From a virus: a stretch of 23,611 nt of DNA. This document shows, one piece after another, positions 6,404 through 14,920 of this stretch. Both the position numbers and the translations under genes were made by a program. Location of the stretch: positions 1 through 23,611 of IMG/VR virus record IMGVR_UViG_3300037961_000748; one strand, 5' to 3'. Below the pieces are notes generated by a model. The model had not been told where the DNA came from. It worked only from the letters and a program-made list of their open reading frames with translations, and searched no databases. Each line of letters begins with the position of its first letter. The stretch's first letter is position 1.

Positions 6404-9400
6404 CTCATACCCCTATCTTTAAGCATCTGTATAGCCCTCGCTGCGCGTGGCAATCTGTCATTTTCAGGTATGCTCATCAGGCGAGGCCATGCCGCCTCAA
6501 AAAATTTATCGTTGAGAGATCTAATCAATAAGCGTTTTTCTTTGTTATTTGCCTTGCGATACCTTGGATTAGTTGGCCGCATCAGTGCTTCTAACGCTTG
6601 GTTATATGTCACAAAACCCATGCCCGGCATTTTGACCCTGACAGGGTTTTTATCTAAGCCTTCAAGATTCATCGGCATATCATCTTTGTTGCCTTTAGCA
6701 AGCCAGACAAAATTGCTTTGTTGCAATGGTGTAAGGGCAACACCTTTGTATTCCTTTGGCGCTTGTGGGATAGGCCAATCAAGCCGTATCAGCTCTTTTA
6801 CATAGTCGGGTTGCTCTGCTGATGAACCAATAGTGATTGGTGAAAATGCATTATAAAGACGCAACATTGGTGCTTCATTATAACTTGGGCCGTCAGTAAC
6901 AAGTCTGCCAAGCGTATCGTATCGCGGTATTTCAGCGTTTGGGTCATCAACAAATGGATTTGTTGCAATAGCTTGATAACGCCAGTTGCTCATCAATTCT
7001 GCAAATTTAAGGCTAGCCTCTGTTTTCGGCTTACCAACCAGATCAAATGGGTAGCTACCATCTTGGTTTGGTTTCAAAACTTTCTGGTCAGTTAATGTAC
7101 GCACCTCATCAATCGTGTAAATTTCGTAGTCTGCACCAGCTTTTGTAACCGTATTATCACCAATGCGCTCAATAGTTCTTGTAAGCGCTGATGCTGGGTT
7201 TGGCACACCCGGCACAAGGTTCATTGACCCCATTGGCCCTGATGTTAAATAATTTGGATCGCCTTTGGTCATAGCCGACAAAACATCAGCCATGCCTTTT
7301 AAAAATGGCAGCTCTCTAAAATATCCCATGGCAGCTAAGACAGCGCCGTAGTAGACATACTGTCTTTCTTCAGCAGATGTTGCTAAAGCTGAATGCTGCA
7401 TAGCAGCGGCTGTGATGCCAATAACGCTTGTTAAAGGGCCAAGACCAGCGTAACTAACATAATTTAATGGGCCATTCGGTGCGCCAAAATCATCGAAAAG
7501 AGGCAGCGGCTCACCGTCTTCATCAGTCGGAAAATTATCACCCCTAAAAACAAATGAGTATGGTTGCCAGCCCGGTGGCAATTTTTCTACTTTTCTTTTG
7601 TCTCTAAAGCCTGATTGCGCTTGCGGAATGCCACCAGTGATATGACCCATGCCAGCAAACATAGCTACTTGTGACATAAGCACGCCAGTGAACGCCATCC
7701 TAGCCATGCGTATCTGTCGCTTACCAGCGTCTTTGCCAATCATTTCTTTGTGCAAAAGACCCAGTGGTGTGCGCTCAAAAGTTCTTATTATGTCATTTGT
7801 TGGCGCGGTTGCGAATGGCAATATATATCTGCCGTACCAAGTATTTTGGAAATTGCTTGCAGCCTGACCGATTGCGCCGGTATCGGACATCAGCGTGTCA
7901 TATCTGCTTTTTACATCCAGCTCTTCAGCAAACTGCCGTGGGCTGACAATAACCATGTTTGCTTCATCTCTAGCTTGTTTTGCATTCATTCCAGCAGCAA
8001 GCGCTGCTTTTCTCTGCCGGTTTGCTATCGCATGCAGCTCACCGTTTTGAGACAAAACTTTGTAAAAATCATCGCCAGCTAGTAGCAATCGTGTCGGTAT
8101 GCCGGTTACATTGTGCAAATAAATCATTGCATTTGCGAACACATTGTCTACGGCAGTCGATCTTCCCCCAGTAACAGCGCCAATATTGCCAGTTCGATAT
8201 GTGTTGAACTCAGCTTTATTTACAGCATCTCCAGCTTGGCCAGTTACAAAAGCCTCTCTTGCAGCCCTCATTGCATCAACAAAAGAAACTGAATAGCCAG
8301 TAAAACGATGGGCAACATCGCTCATGTAAACTTGTTTTGTGTAGTCAATTTCTTTGCCAGCAGCGCGCATGATGGCGCGCTCACCAGTGCCATAAATACC
8401 AGCGATAAATTCCTCTGGCACTTGCATCGCCATGAACAAAAAGTTGCCGACAACATTTTTAAATTGTGTTTTCGGGCCTGACAGCAACCCATTGATGTAT
8501 AAATGCTCCACACCATTTTTAAATTTGCTCATTATGCCTTTTTGGGCAGCTTCATTAAATGCAGCATCGCCGCCATTTTTCTTTGCTAGAAGCAAACCTT
8601 TAGCAGCTTGCTTCATAGTTTCTGCACCACCAGATATTTCTATGACATCTGCATTTATGAGAGCGCTGGCTTCTTTACTCATGCCCTCAGACACCGGGAT
8701 ATTGAAAGATTGCAATATCCGGGCAGCTTCTGTTTGCGCGCCCTTTATTTGTAATTGGATACCATTATGGATCGCTAGCTGACGGCGAAACTGCAACATG
8801 TCACGATTGTTTGCGTCACCCTGCGCCACGCGTGTTGCCAGCTCTTCAAGCTTTGTAGCGCTATCAACAAGCAACATTCTTGCAGCCGTAGCATCAGCCG
8901 CATTTTTAAACGATGTGCCAACTTGTCTTTTCAGTATGTTGCGCGTAACGCCGATAGTGTCACTGAGCTGACCAATAGCAGCGTCAATGGTTTCTTCATT
9001 AGTAACAACGCCTCTGGTTGCCGCTTGCTGTTGATCAGGCAAACTTTCAGAAACTGCATTGATCAAGGTTTTTACATCGTCTGGCGTTCTGAGATTATCC
9101 CAGTTAAACGGCGCACCGTCTTTAATACTTTTTAAATAACTTGCGCCAAGGTTGACATTCTCAAGCACCTCAGCAGCTTGGCCTTCACTAGCAAGCCCCG
9201 GCGCGTCCTCTGTTACTTTATCGCCTCTTTGGTCTGCTGCTACGCCGCGCCTTGCGTCAACCACTGTTGCTTTTAACTGGTCTTCGGCTGATGCCTCTAG
9301 TGCTTCGTCTGCATCAGCCAAAGCAGCAGCTTGTCGCTGCCCAGCCGGACTAAGGTCAGATGCTTGGTTGCCTTGGGCTTGAAATTTTGCCAGACCTTCT

Positions 9401-9702
9401 CGTGACAAAGTTTTTTTTGCCGCTTTAGTCTGTGTCTTTTTATAATTTATATCCGGGCTTTCAATGTTGCCCTCAGCCAATACGCGTGGTTTGTCACCGA
9501 TCTCACCAGTTGGCCGTCTGGTGCTTTTTCCAGTAAACACACTCAAAAGCGCGTTTAATGCAGCTTGTGGTATTTTGCCAGCTACTTGCATAGCCGGATC
9601 TGTTGCCATTTCAGTGACACCGCCGGTTGCTACATCGCGCATAGCTCTTTCGTTGAGCTGAGCTAGTTGCTCTTGCTCAGATGGCGGCATCTGAATTGAC
9701 AT
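6400..9702 (-). CDS. Giant internal virion protein, LPD38-like, gp16 position (1100 aa)
   Basis: A very large protein just before the tail fibre gene, the position of T7 gp16. Residues 1-200 are polar and Ala/Gln-rich, likely disordered. Residues 200-395 are helical. Residues 395-760 resemble the large polyvalent-protein-associated domain 38 type, with YINGLLSGPKTQFKNVVGN (402-420), TRLLLAGDDFYKVL (537-550) and WYGRYILPFATAPTNDIIRT (622-641). Hydrophobic helices occur near 418-436, 671-693 and 750-768, suggesting membrane insertion. I see no soluble lytic transglycosylase motif of the kind found at the N-terminus of T7 gp16. The ribosome binding site is weak (GGGTAAA). The start at 9702 lies just after a terminator T-run. 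The stop overlaps the tail fibre start (ATGA). Ejection role inferred. Confidence 0.85.
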   Translation of the reverse strand: MSIQMPPSEQEQLAQLNERAMRDVATGGVTEMATDPAMQVAGKIPQAALNALLSVFTGKSTRRPTGEIGDKPRVLAEGNIESPDINYKKTQTKAAKKTLSREGLAKFQAQGNQASDLSPAGQRQAAALADADEALEASAEDQLKATVVDARRGVAADQRGDKVTEDAPGLASEGQAAEVLENVNLGASYLKSIKDGAPFNWDNLRTPDDVKTLINAVSESLPDQQQAATRGVVTNEETIDAAIGQLSDTIGVTRNILKRQVGTSFKNAADATAARMLLVDSATKLEELATRVAQGDANNRDMLQFRRQLAIHNGIQLQIKGAQTEAARILQSFNIPVSEGMSKEASALINADVIEISGGAETMKQAAKGLLLAKKNGGDAAFNEAAQKGIMSKFKNGVEHLYINGLLSGPKTQFKNVVGNFLFMAMQVPEEFIAGIYGTGERAIMRAAGKEIDYTKQVYMSDVAHRFTGYSVSFVDAMRAAREAFVTGQAGDAVNKAEFNTYRTGNIGAVTGGRSTAVDNVFANAMIYLHNVTGIPTRLLLAGDDFYKVLSQNGELHAIANRQRKAALAAGMNAKQARDEANMVIVSPRQFAEELDVKSRYDTLMSDTGAIGQAASNFQNTWYGRYILPFATAPTNDIIRTFERTPLGLLHKEMIGKDAGKRQIRMARMAFTGVLMSQVAMFAGMGHITGGIPQAQSGFRDKRKVEKLPPGWQPYSFVFRGDNFPTDEDGEPLPLFDDFGAPNGPLNYVSYAGLGPLTSVIGITAAAMQHSALATSAEERQYVYYGAVLAAMGYFRELPFLKGMADVLSAMTKGDPNYLTSGPMGSMNLVPGVPNPASALTRTIERIGDNTVTKAGADYEIYTIDEVRTLTDQKVLKPNQDGSYPFDLVGKPKTEASLKFAELMSNWRYQAIATNPFVDDPNAEIPRYDTLGRLVTDGPSYNEAPMLRLYNAFSPITIGSSAEQPDYVKELIRLDWPIPQAPKEYKGVALTPLQQSNFVWLAKGNKDDMPMNLEGLDKNPVRVKMPGMGFVTYNQALEALMRPTNPRYRKANNKEKRLLIRSLNDKFFEAAWPRLMSIPENDRLPRAARAIQMLKDRGMR

Positions 9703-9715
9703 GAATTTTACCCAT

Positions 9716-9738
9716 AAAAAAAGGGCGCGATTGCGCCC
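9716..9738 (-). terminator. Intrinsic terminator between the two giant genes
   Basis: The minus strand reads GGGCGC AATC GCGCCC and then seven T. It is a perfect 6-bp all-GC stem (plus 9723-9728 with 9733-9738), a 4-base loop, and a T-run opposite 9716-9722. This is a textbook rho-independent terminator. Only 13 bases separate the T-run from the ATG of the downstream 1100-aa gene, so it sits inside that gene's leader. Confidence 0.85.
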
Positions 9739-9787
9739 ATGTTATAAAAACCCTACACGATTTAGATGCATTCGTGAAGCTTATTAT
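9739..9787. other. AT-rich spacer before terminator
   Basis: A short AT-rich gap between the stop of the 61-aa gene and the terminator hairpin. I see stop codons in several frames and no gene. No phage or sigma-70 promoter is convincing. Confidence 0.3.
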
Positions 9788-9973
9788 TTAAGATGTGTTA
9801 GTCGACTGTTTATAACTACCAGTGACATAAAGATCTTGGCTAGTTTGCCCGGACTGCTTGGCTGCTATTTGCCGCCGCAATTGCTTTACCAAAAAACTTT
9901 CTTCGGTTTTGCCGTTGGCTAATGCGTCACTCAGCAGATTTTCCAAGCTGTTGTTCATAGCTTGTTCCACCAT
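9788..9973 (-). CDS. Small helical protein (61 aa)
   Basis: A short gene overlapping the end of the 1088-aa gene by 47 bases. GGAG seven bases before the ATG at 9973 supports that start. A second in-frame ATG at 9958, preceded by GGTGGA, would give 56 aa and is nearly as good. The protein is predicted helical (NSLENLLSDALANGKTEESF, then a basic amphipathic helix LVKQLRRQIAAKQSG) and ends in a polar tail. There is no signal peptide, Cys or membrane helix. Two features argue that it is real: a protein-like composition, and placement between two virion genes with a terminator directly after it. Function unknown; a small virion or assembly factor for the neighbouring ejection proteins is one guess. 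Confidence 0.65.
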   Translation of the reverse strand: MVEQAMNNSLENLLSDALANGKTEESFLVKQLRRQIAAKQSGQTSQDLYVTGSYKQSTNTS

Positions 9974-12900
9974 CTATCCACTCCGCCCCTTCACGGTCTG
10001 TGTTTTTAAAGACTTTAGTGTCATAGAACACTACATCACCATAGGTCACGCCGTCAAGTTTGCCGATCTCATCCATAACATTGCTATATTCTTTTGCACG
10101 ATCTATTAATATTTGTTGAAGGTTTGGATCTGTTGCTGTTCCATCAAACTCAGGCACATATTGGAATCTGACCCCAACATATTGGGCTTCAAGCTCTGGC
10201 GTTGTATTATCTGTTGTAAAGGTTCCAGAAACCTCGCTAAATTTTTGTTGCGGCTCAACCGCTTGCACATCAACACGGTCACTTTGACGCGCATCGGTCA
10301 CAAAAGTATAACCATCCATTCCCTTTTCGCGTAATATTCTGGTGACAGCTTGGACAAGGCCATCACCACCATGTTTCCATCGTCTACTGTCAAAATACAT
10401 TTCGACACCGGGCCTTGCATTTGGAGTACCATCAGCAACCACTTTTGACACAAACACAGCATCTTGATCATATTTGCGGCCAGCTTCAACAATGCCGTTT
10501 ATCATTGCGGTTGGGTCAAAATCAATTTGAGTAACAACCTCAAAATTAATAGACCGCTCTGGCACATCATCAAATTCGCCATATGTGCTATTAGCTTGCA
10601 CACCAATCATTTTTTCATCTTTTAAAACTGGCGCTAATATTTCTTGCGCTAGTTCATTTTGCTCTATATTTGTCGGCACCGCGCCCGGACGCTCTCTTGA
10701 AATCCCAGCGACAAACCGTTGCGGCTCACCTTTTAATGTTTCTAGCTCTGTCTTAGCATCTGCTATTTGAGCTGGCGTACTGCCTTTTTTGTTAATAATA
10801 GAACGCAATTCGGCAACCCTGTTTCGATCAACAGAACCACCGTAAACAGATTCATAATCTAGTGATCCACCCTCTCCGGCTTTGCTTGTCCAACCATTCT
10901 TAGTCCACTTTTCTTTTTCAAGAAACCACACAATAGCCTGTAAATCATCTGCGCCAATTTCGCCCAACTCAGGATTTACTTCTTTTATAATACCACTGTC
11001 ATTTATTTGTTTAGCGGCCGCTGCAAACACTTTTTGACCAAATCCAAATTCTGCACCAATTCTTGGATCTTCTAATGTGCTACCAGTAAGATGTTTGCCA
11101 GACACAGCTTTTTCTGCTGGCGGCGGTATGCGTGGCAAATCAGCAGCGTCACGCAAGAACCTAGCGGCCCACACATCAATAGTTGCCTCATTGCCAAATC
11201 CAATAAGATTTCCAGTAAAGTTAATAGTTTTTGGCGCTTTGCCTACTTTGACTTGTCTAAACATATTTAACAAAGCTTCAGTAGCCGCCGGGCTATTAGT
11301 ATTGAACAATGATCCTGACGCTTTTGTAATTAACCTAAATGGGCTGTTTTCATCTTTATGTAACGCATTAAGTTCAGCGCTGCCCATAGGTTTACCAGCG
11401 TCAATTCTAGCTTGATAAATAGCAATTTCTTCATCAAATTCACCGCGCGTAAATCTTCGCAACACTTGCAACGCATTTTCATAATTTTGTTGCACATTTG
11501 TTTGCGCTGATGTTGCCCCAATAATATCGGCAAAAATATCTGCTAAACCGCCAAATTCTCTGCGTAACCGTGTACGCATTGATCTATACCAATTTGCTTG
11601 ATTAATAATTTCAATAGCTGCTTGGTCACCGCTTTTTGCGCGTTCAACAATAGCTGAGACTTCATCAATTGTAACATCAACAAGTTTTTCTAGATGTGCT
11701 TGGCGTTGCGCTTTCCCAGCCGCACCTTTAAGTTTTTCGCCCGGTGGATTATGGAATGCATAAGCTGGTTGCTCCCAGCGTATTTCTAAGCCGCCGTCTT
11801 TATCTACTTTGAAAACAGGGTTGCGCTTTGATTGGTCTTTTAAATTACGGCCAGTTTGCACATAAATTGGCAACCAACCGTTTTCTGGTGGGTATTCATT
11901 TTTAATTCTTTCCACTTCATTAACCACATTTTTCAAATCAACTGGCTCTTGTCCATCTTTTAGTTTTTGATTTGCAATGTCTGTTTTAATTATTTCTCGT
12001 TCTTCACGATTAATACGCCGTCTTCTAACAGCCTTGCCAGCAGCGGATATTGCAGCATCAACGGCTGGCATAGGGTCAACGCCAGCTCCAAGCGTTACGC
12101 CAGTATCAGCCGCGCGCTCAGCTATCCTAGCATCAGCCGCCTCACCAGCCCGGCCTATGGCGCGCTTGCTTGCATCAGCTATTTCTTGGAATGGTATCAT
12201 TCGGGCAACTTTGATTGCACCCTCAACAACAGTTCCGATAACGCCACCTTCCATTGCCATTTTGGCGCGTTTCACCAATTCGCTATCAGTTTCGTATTTT
12301 TCCATTACAGACAAGAATGACTGCAACACCGGCATTTGCTCTTCTGGCGGCAATGATTGCAAATGATTTATAATTCCATTGGCTAGTGTTGGATCATTAG
12401 GATCAAACGCTGTAAAATCAGCTATAGCGCCCCACACAAAGCCTCTAGCGGCTGCATTGTAGGTTGTCATAGCTTTTACAAGTTTGGCCGCTGGCACCGC
12501 TGCTACGCCGAATTGTGTGATGCCTTCAACAAGACCGCCAAGTATTTCATTGTCATATGGCTGGCTAGCCCAATCACGCACAGATTCTGGCACCGGGATC
12601 GCTTCATTGACAGCGTTTTGGTAAGCGCCAACTACGGTTCGCATGCTGTCTATATCACCAAATGCGTTTTTGATTGGCTCCATTCCAACAGCTTCTAAGC
12701 CAACATTAATTACATTTTTTGCCGCCTCAACTGGTGCGCCAGCAAGAAACGCAAATGAATCCATCAGCTCCCGGCCACCTTGATCAAGACCTTTAAAAAT
12801 AGCTTGACCGACTTGGCCTGATATTGACCGCCCATCTGACTGTGCTTCGCCGCTTGGCCCGGCAAGCATCATGTCATCTGGTGACTGTGTTGGCTCAGGA

Positions 12901-13193
12901 AATGGCTCAACGCCAATAGAGCGTAGCTGAGATGCAAGCAGATACTTGCCGTACTCAGCATCAGCATCGATGGCATCTTCTGCCAATGTCACAAAAGGAT
13001 GCGCCAAGCTTGGCATGCGTTGATTCGGTTCTGCCTCAACTGGCGCTGTGCCGGGTTCTCTTGTCTCTGCGCCAGCGCTAAACAGATCTGCATCAGTTTC
13101 TGACACTGGATCCATTGTGACGCGCATGCGTCCTTGGTTATCCATAGTCACAGCTTCTTCAGCCGGTGTGGCAAACTTTATTGGTTGCTCCAT
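9927..13193 (-). CDS. Giant virion/ejection protein with HhH-GPD-like domain (1088 aa)
   Basis: A large multi-domain protein between gp15-like and gp16-like genes, so probably packaged and ejected with the DNA. Residues 1-110 are acidic and disordered. Residues 120-370 are helical with hydrophobic Gly/Ala stretches (possible membrane-active helices near 215-240 and 310-325). A basic patch AVRRRRINREERE follows at 388-400. Residues 535-765 look like a DNA glycosylase fold of the endonuclease III (HhH-GPD) superfamily: IGATSAQTNVQQNYENAL at 558-575 matches the first hallmark (Nth ...LSAQATDVSVNKA), and K655 with D673 and R678 match Nth K120, D138 and R143 in spacing. No iron-sulfur Cys cluster follows. 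Residues 840-1088 form a separate alpha/beta region I do not recognise. The start is supported by GGAAGG and TAATG coupling. The glycosylase call is by eye only. Confidence 0.85.
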   Translation of the reverse strand: MEQPIKFATPAEEAVTMDNQGRMRVTMDPVSETDADLFSAGAETREPGTAPVEAEPNQRMPSLAHPFVTLAEDAIDADAEYGKYLLASQLRSIGVEPFPEPTQSPDDMMLAGPSGEAQSDGRSISGQVGQAIFKGLDQGGRELMDSFAFLAGAPVEAAKNVINVGLEAVGMEPIKNAFGDIDSMRTVVGAYQNAVNEAIPVPESVRDWASQPYDNEILGGLVEGITQFGVAAVPAAKLVKAMTTYNAAARGFVWGAIADFTAFDPNDPTLANGIINHLQSLPPEEQMPVLQSFLSVMEKYETDSELVKRAKMAMEGGVIGTVVEGAIKVARMIPFQEIADASKRAIGRAGEAADARIAERAADTGVTLGAGVDPMPAVDAAISAAGKAVRRRRINREEREIIKTDIANQKLKDGQEPVDLKNVVNEVERIKNEYPPENGWLPIYVQTGRNLKDQSKRNPVFKVDKDGGLEIRWEQPAYAFHNPPGEKLKGAAGKAQRQAHLEKLVDVTIDEVSAIVERAKSGDQAAIEIINQANWYRSMRTRLRREFGGLADIFADIIGATSAQTNVQQNYENALQVLRRFTRGEFDEEIAIYQARIDAGKPMGSAELNALHKDENSPFRLITKASGSLFNTNSPAATEALLNMFRQVKVGKAPKTINFTGNLIGFGNEATIDVWAARFLRDAADLPRIPPPAEKAVSGKHLTGSTLEDPRIGAEFGFGQKVFAAAAKQINDSGIIKEVNPELGEIGADDLQAIVWFLEKEKWTKNGWTSKAGEGGSLDYESVYGGSVDRNRVAELRSIINKKGSTPAQIADAKTELETLKGEPQRFVAGISRERPGAVPTNIEQNELAQEILAPVLKDEKMIGVQANSTYGEFDDVPERSINFEVVTQIDFDPTAMINGIVEAGRKYDQDAVFVSKVVADGTPNARPGVEMYFDSRRWKHGGDGLVQAVTRILREKGMDGYTFVTDARQSDRVDVQAVEPQQKFSEVSGTFTTDNTTPELEAQYVGVRFQYVPEFDGTATDPNLQQILIDRAKEYSNVMDEIGKLDGVTYGDVVFYDTKVFKNTDREGAEWIDGGTSYEQQLGKSAE

Positions 13194-14908
13194 TAGCGAC
13201 CTTCCATCATATCCAGATAATAACGCACCATATCTAAATCTAAGGCCAACAAGGATTGGCCTGTTGTTTCTATGTGATTAGATAGTGTGTTTAACACCTG
13301 ACCTAAATCAAAAGTGCCGTCTGCATTTCTTGGGAATGTTAATCTTGTTTGCACTTGCGTTTGTGGGTCAGTATAGGTGCCGTTCTCTTCAAGCAGCTTT
13401 AGTGTGTTTCGCAGCTCTATCTTTATGACTTGATCAAGTTTCTCGCGTTCTGCCTCGACAATCCTGTTGTATTCATTTTGCATGTCAATAGCACTGGCTC
13501 TTGGATTTTCAAGCTTGTACCTTCGCCACAATCGCCGCGCTTGCTGATATGATTGCTTGGCTTGCTGTTCATACTCTTCGATGTCATTGCCTTGCTCTTC
13601 AGCATAGCCAAACTCGTAGCGAAACCCTTTTTCTATTTCTGACCATTTGTCTTTTCGTATTGTGCCGACATCGTTCATCAACGAGCGAAATGTTTCTTGT
13701 GTCAATTCGTCTGCATTTTCTGCTAAAATGTCGTATGTGAGAGCGCCGAAAGGTACTAGACCATCTAAGGCTTGTAAGACAGCCTCATTATCACCCTCTT
13801 CTTGTGTGCGGAAAACAGCGTTAGCTGACATACTAGTTTCAAGTTTTGCGATTAAATTTTGCATGGATGGCGTAATAAAATTTTGATCGCGTAATATTTT
13901 GAGGTTTGCTTTTATTTGTTCATCACTAGTGTCAGGCTCAAAAATTTCATTAATTAGTTTTTGATTACCGCGTTTGATTGCATCAAGTTCATCTTTTTCG
14001 CGTTTTTTGCTGTTGTCATATTCTTGGAACGCGCGTTTTTCCAAAGAATCAAGCAACGCTATACGATCAGCAGGATTTGACTGTTCAAGCAGTTTGAGCA
14101 TATGCATAGCAAAAGCACCGTTTGGGTGCTTTAGCGACAGCATCTCAGCCTCTTCTGGGTCACCAGAGGTTAGCATTTCATATGCTACCAAAGCGTTTGG
14201 CTGTTCGTTCAAAAAAAGCGTCAAAGAGTTTTCTGCAACATCTTTAACAATTTTTAGCAAATTTGCTTGGTGTTGATCCATCAACAACTTGCCCTCATAG
14301 ACAAGTTTTAATCCATTGTTTGTGTGATCTGCTATTGCATTTGTAAAACTACGCAACATTTCTTCGCCGTTAGGATAGGCATCAGTATTGTTTATGTTTG
14401 AAAACGACATGATCAAGTTAGCGCTATTAGTGTCATGCAATGCTATTTGCGCGTTGACTACTCGCTCATCAATTGCAGTTCGCAGCTTTGCCCGGTGTTG
14501 CGCTGCTTTTGCGGCAAACTTTGTATTAAATTGTTTTCGCGCATATGAACTCAAACCCTGAGAAGCGCTTGTTCGCACATCTTCCACAGCGCCAAACCAA
14601 CTATCGTCATTTGTAAGATCAGCGCCAAACACAGCGGCTGGGTTCCTAGATCTCTGTAATCTACTCACCTCGCCTTCAAGTGCAGCATCAGCCCCGGCAA
14701 GCGCTGTATCAGCTTGCAGATCCCCCTCTGACCTGATGCGGCCATCTATAAAATTAGAAATTAGTGACGCGGCTGTGCCAGCTACCTCGCCTTTTGCAAG
14801 CGCCGCTTGTATAAATGGGCGGCTGTCTTTTTGAGCGCGTGTGTAGCTGACCATCCCGGTATCGGTAGTTGGTGCAGCTTGGCTGGCATAAACCGGCACT
14901 TTAGGCAT
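13193..14908 (-). CDS. Internal virion protein, gp15-like (571 aa)
   Basis: A soluble, mostly alpha-helical protein with no obvious catalytic motif. It holds the place of T7 gp15 (747 aa), one of the core proteins ejected into the cell. N-terminal residues 1-60 include the block TRAQKDSRPFIQAALAKGE. Several helical stretches follow (for example RKQFNTKFAAKAAQHRAKLR near residue 125), then a highly charged helix rich in Lys/Glu/Asp around 290-330 and a Gln/Arg-rich helix near 440-470 (EQQAKQSYQQARRLWRRYK). GGAG seven bases upstream supports the start, and the TAA shares its A with the next ATG (TAATG). The assignment rests on position, size and helix content rather than on a recognised domain. 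Confidence 0.8.
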   Translation of the reverse strand: MPKVPVYASQAAPTTDTGMVSYTRAQKDSRPFIQAALAKGEVAGTAASLISNFIDGRIRSEGDLQADTALAGADAALEGEVSRLQRSRNPAAVFGADLTNDDSWFGAVEDVRTSASQGLSSYARKQFNTKFAAKAAQHRAKLRTAIDERVVNAQIALHDTNSANLIMSFSNINNTDAYPNGEEMLRSFTNAIADHTNNGLKLVYEGKLLMDQHQANLLKIVKDVAENSLTLFLNEQPNALVAYEMLTSGDPEEAEMLSLKHPNGAFAMHMLKLLEQSNPADRIALLDSLEKRAFQEYDNSKKREKDELDAIKRGNQKLINEIFEPDTSDEQIKANLKILRDQNFITPSMQNLIAKLETSMSANAVFRTQEEGDNEAVLQALDGLVPFGALTYDILAENADELTQETFRSLMNDVGTIRKDKWSEIEKGFRYEFGYAEEQGNDIEEYEQQAKQSYQQARRLWRRYKLENPRASAIDMQNEYNRIVEAEREKLDQVIKIELRNTLKLLEENGTYTDPQTQVQTRLTFPRNADGTFDLGQVLNTLSNHIETTGQSLLALDLDMVRYYLDMMEGR

Positions 14909-14920
14909 TAAGCAACTCCA

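Noticed and set aside
9676-9715. Twelve-codon out-of-frame reading frame starting at an ATG just before the 1100-aa gene
   Set aside because: It starts inside the terminator trailer, overlaps the true start and has no recognisable ribosome binding site; most likely chance.
11977-12366. 129-aa open frame on the plus strand (and many similar ones)
   Set aside because: It lies entirely antisense to the 1088-aa gene, has no ribosome binding site and shows shadow-type composition rich in Ala, Ser and Pro. The same holds for all other plus-strand frames, so no plus-strand gene is supported.
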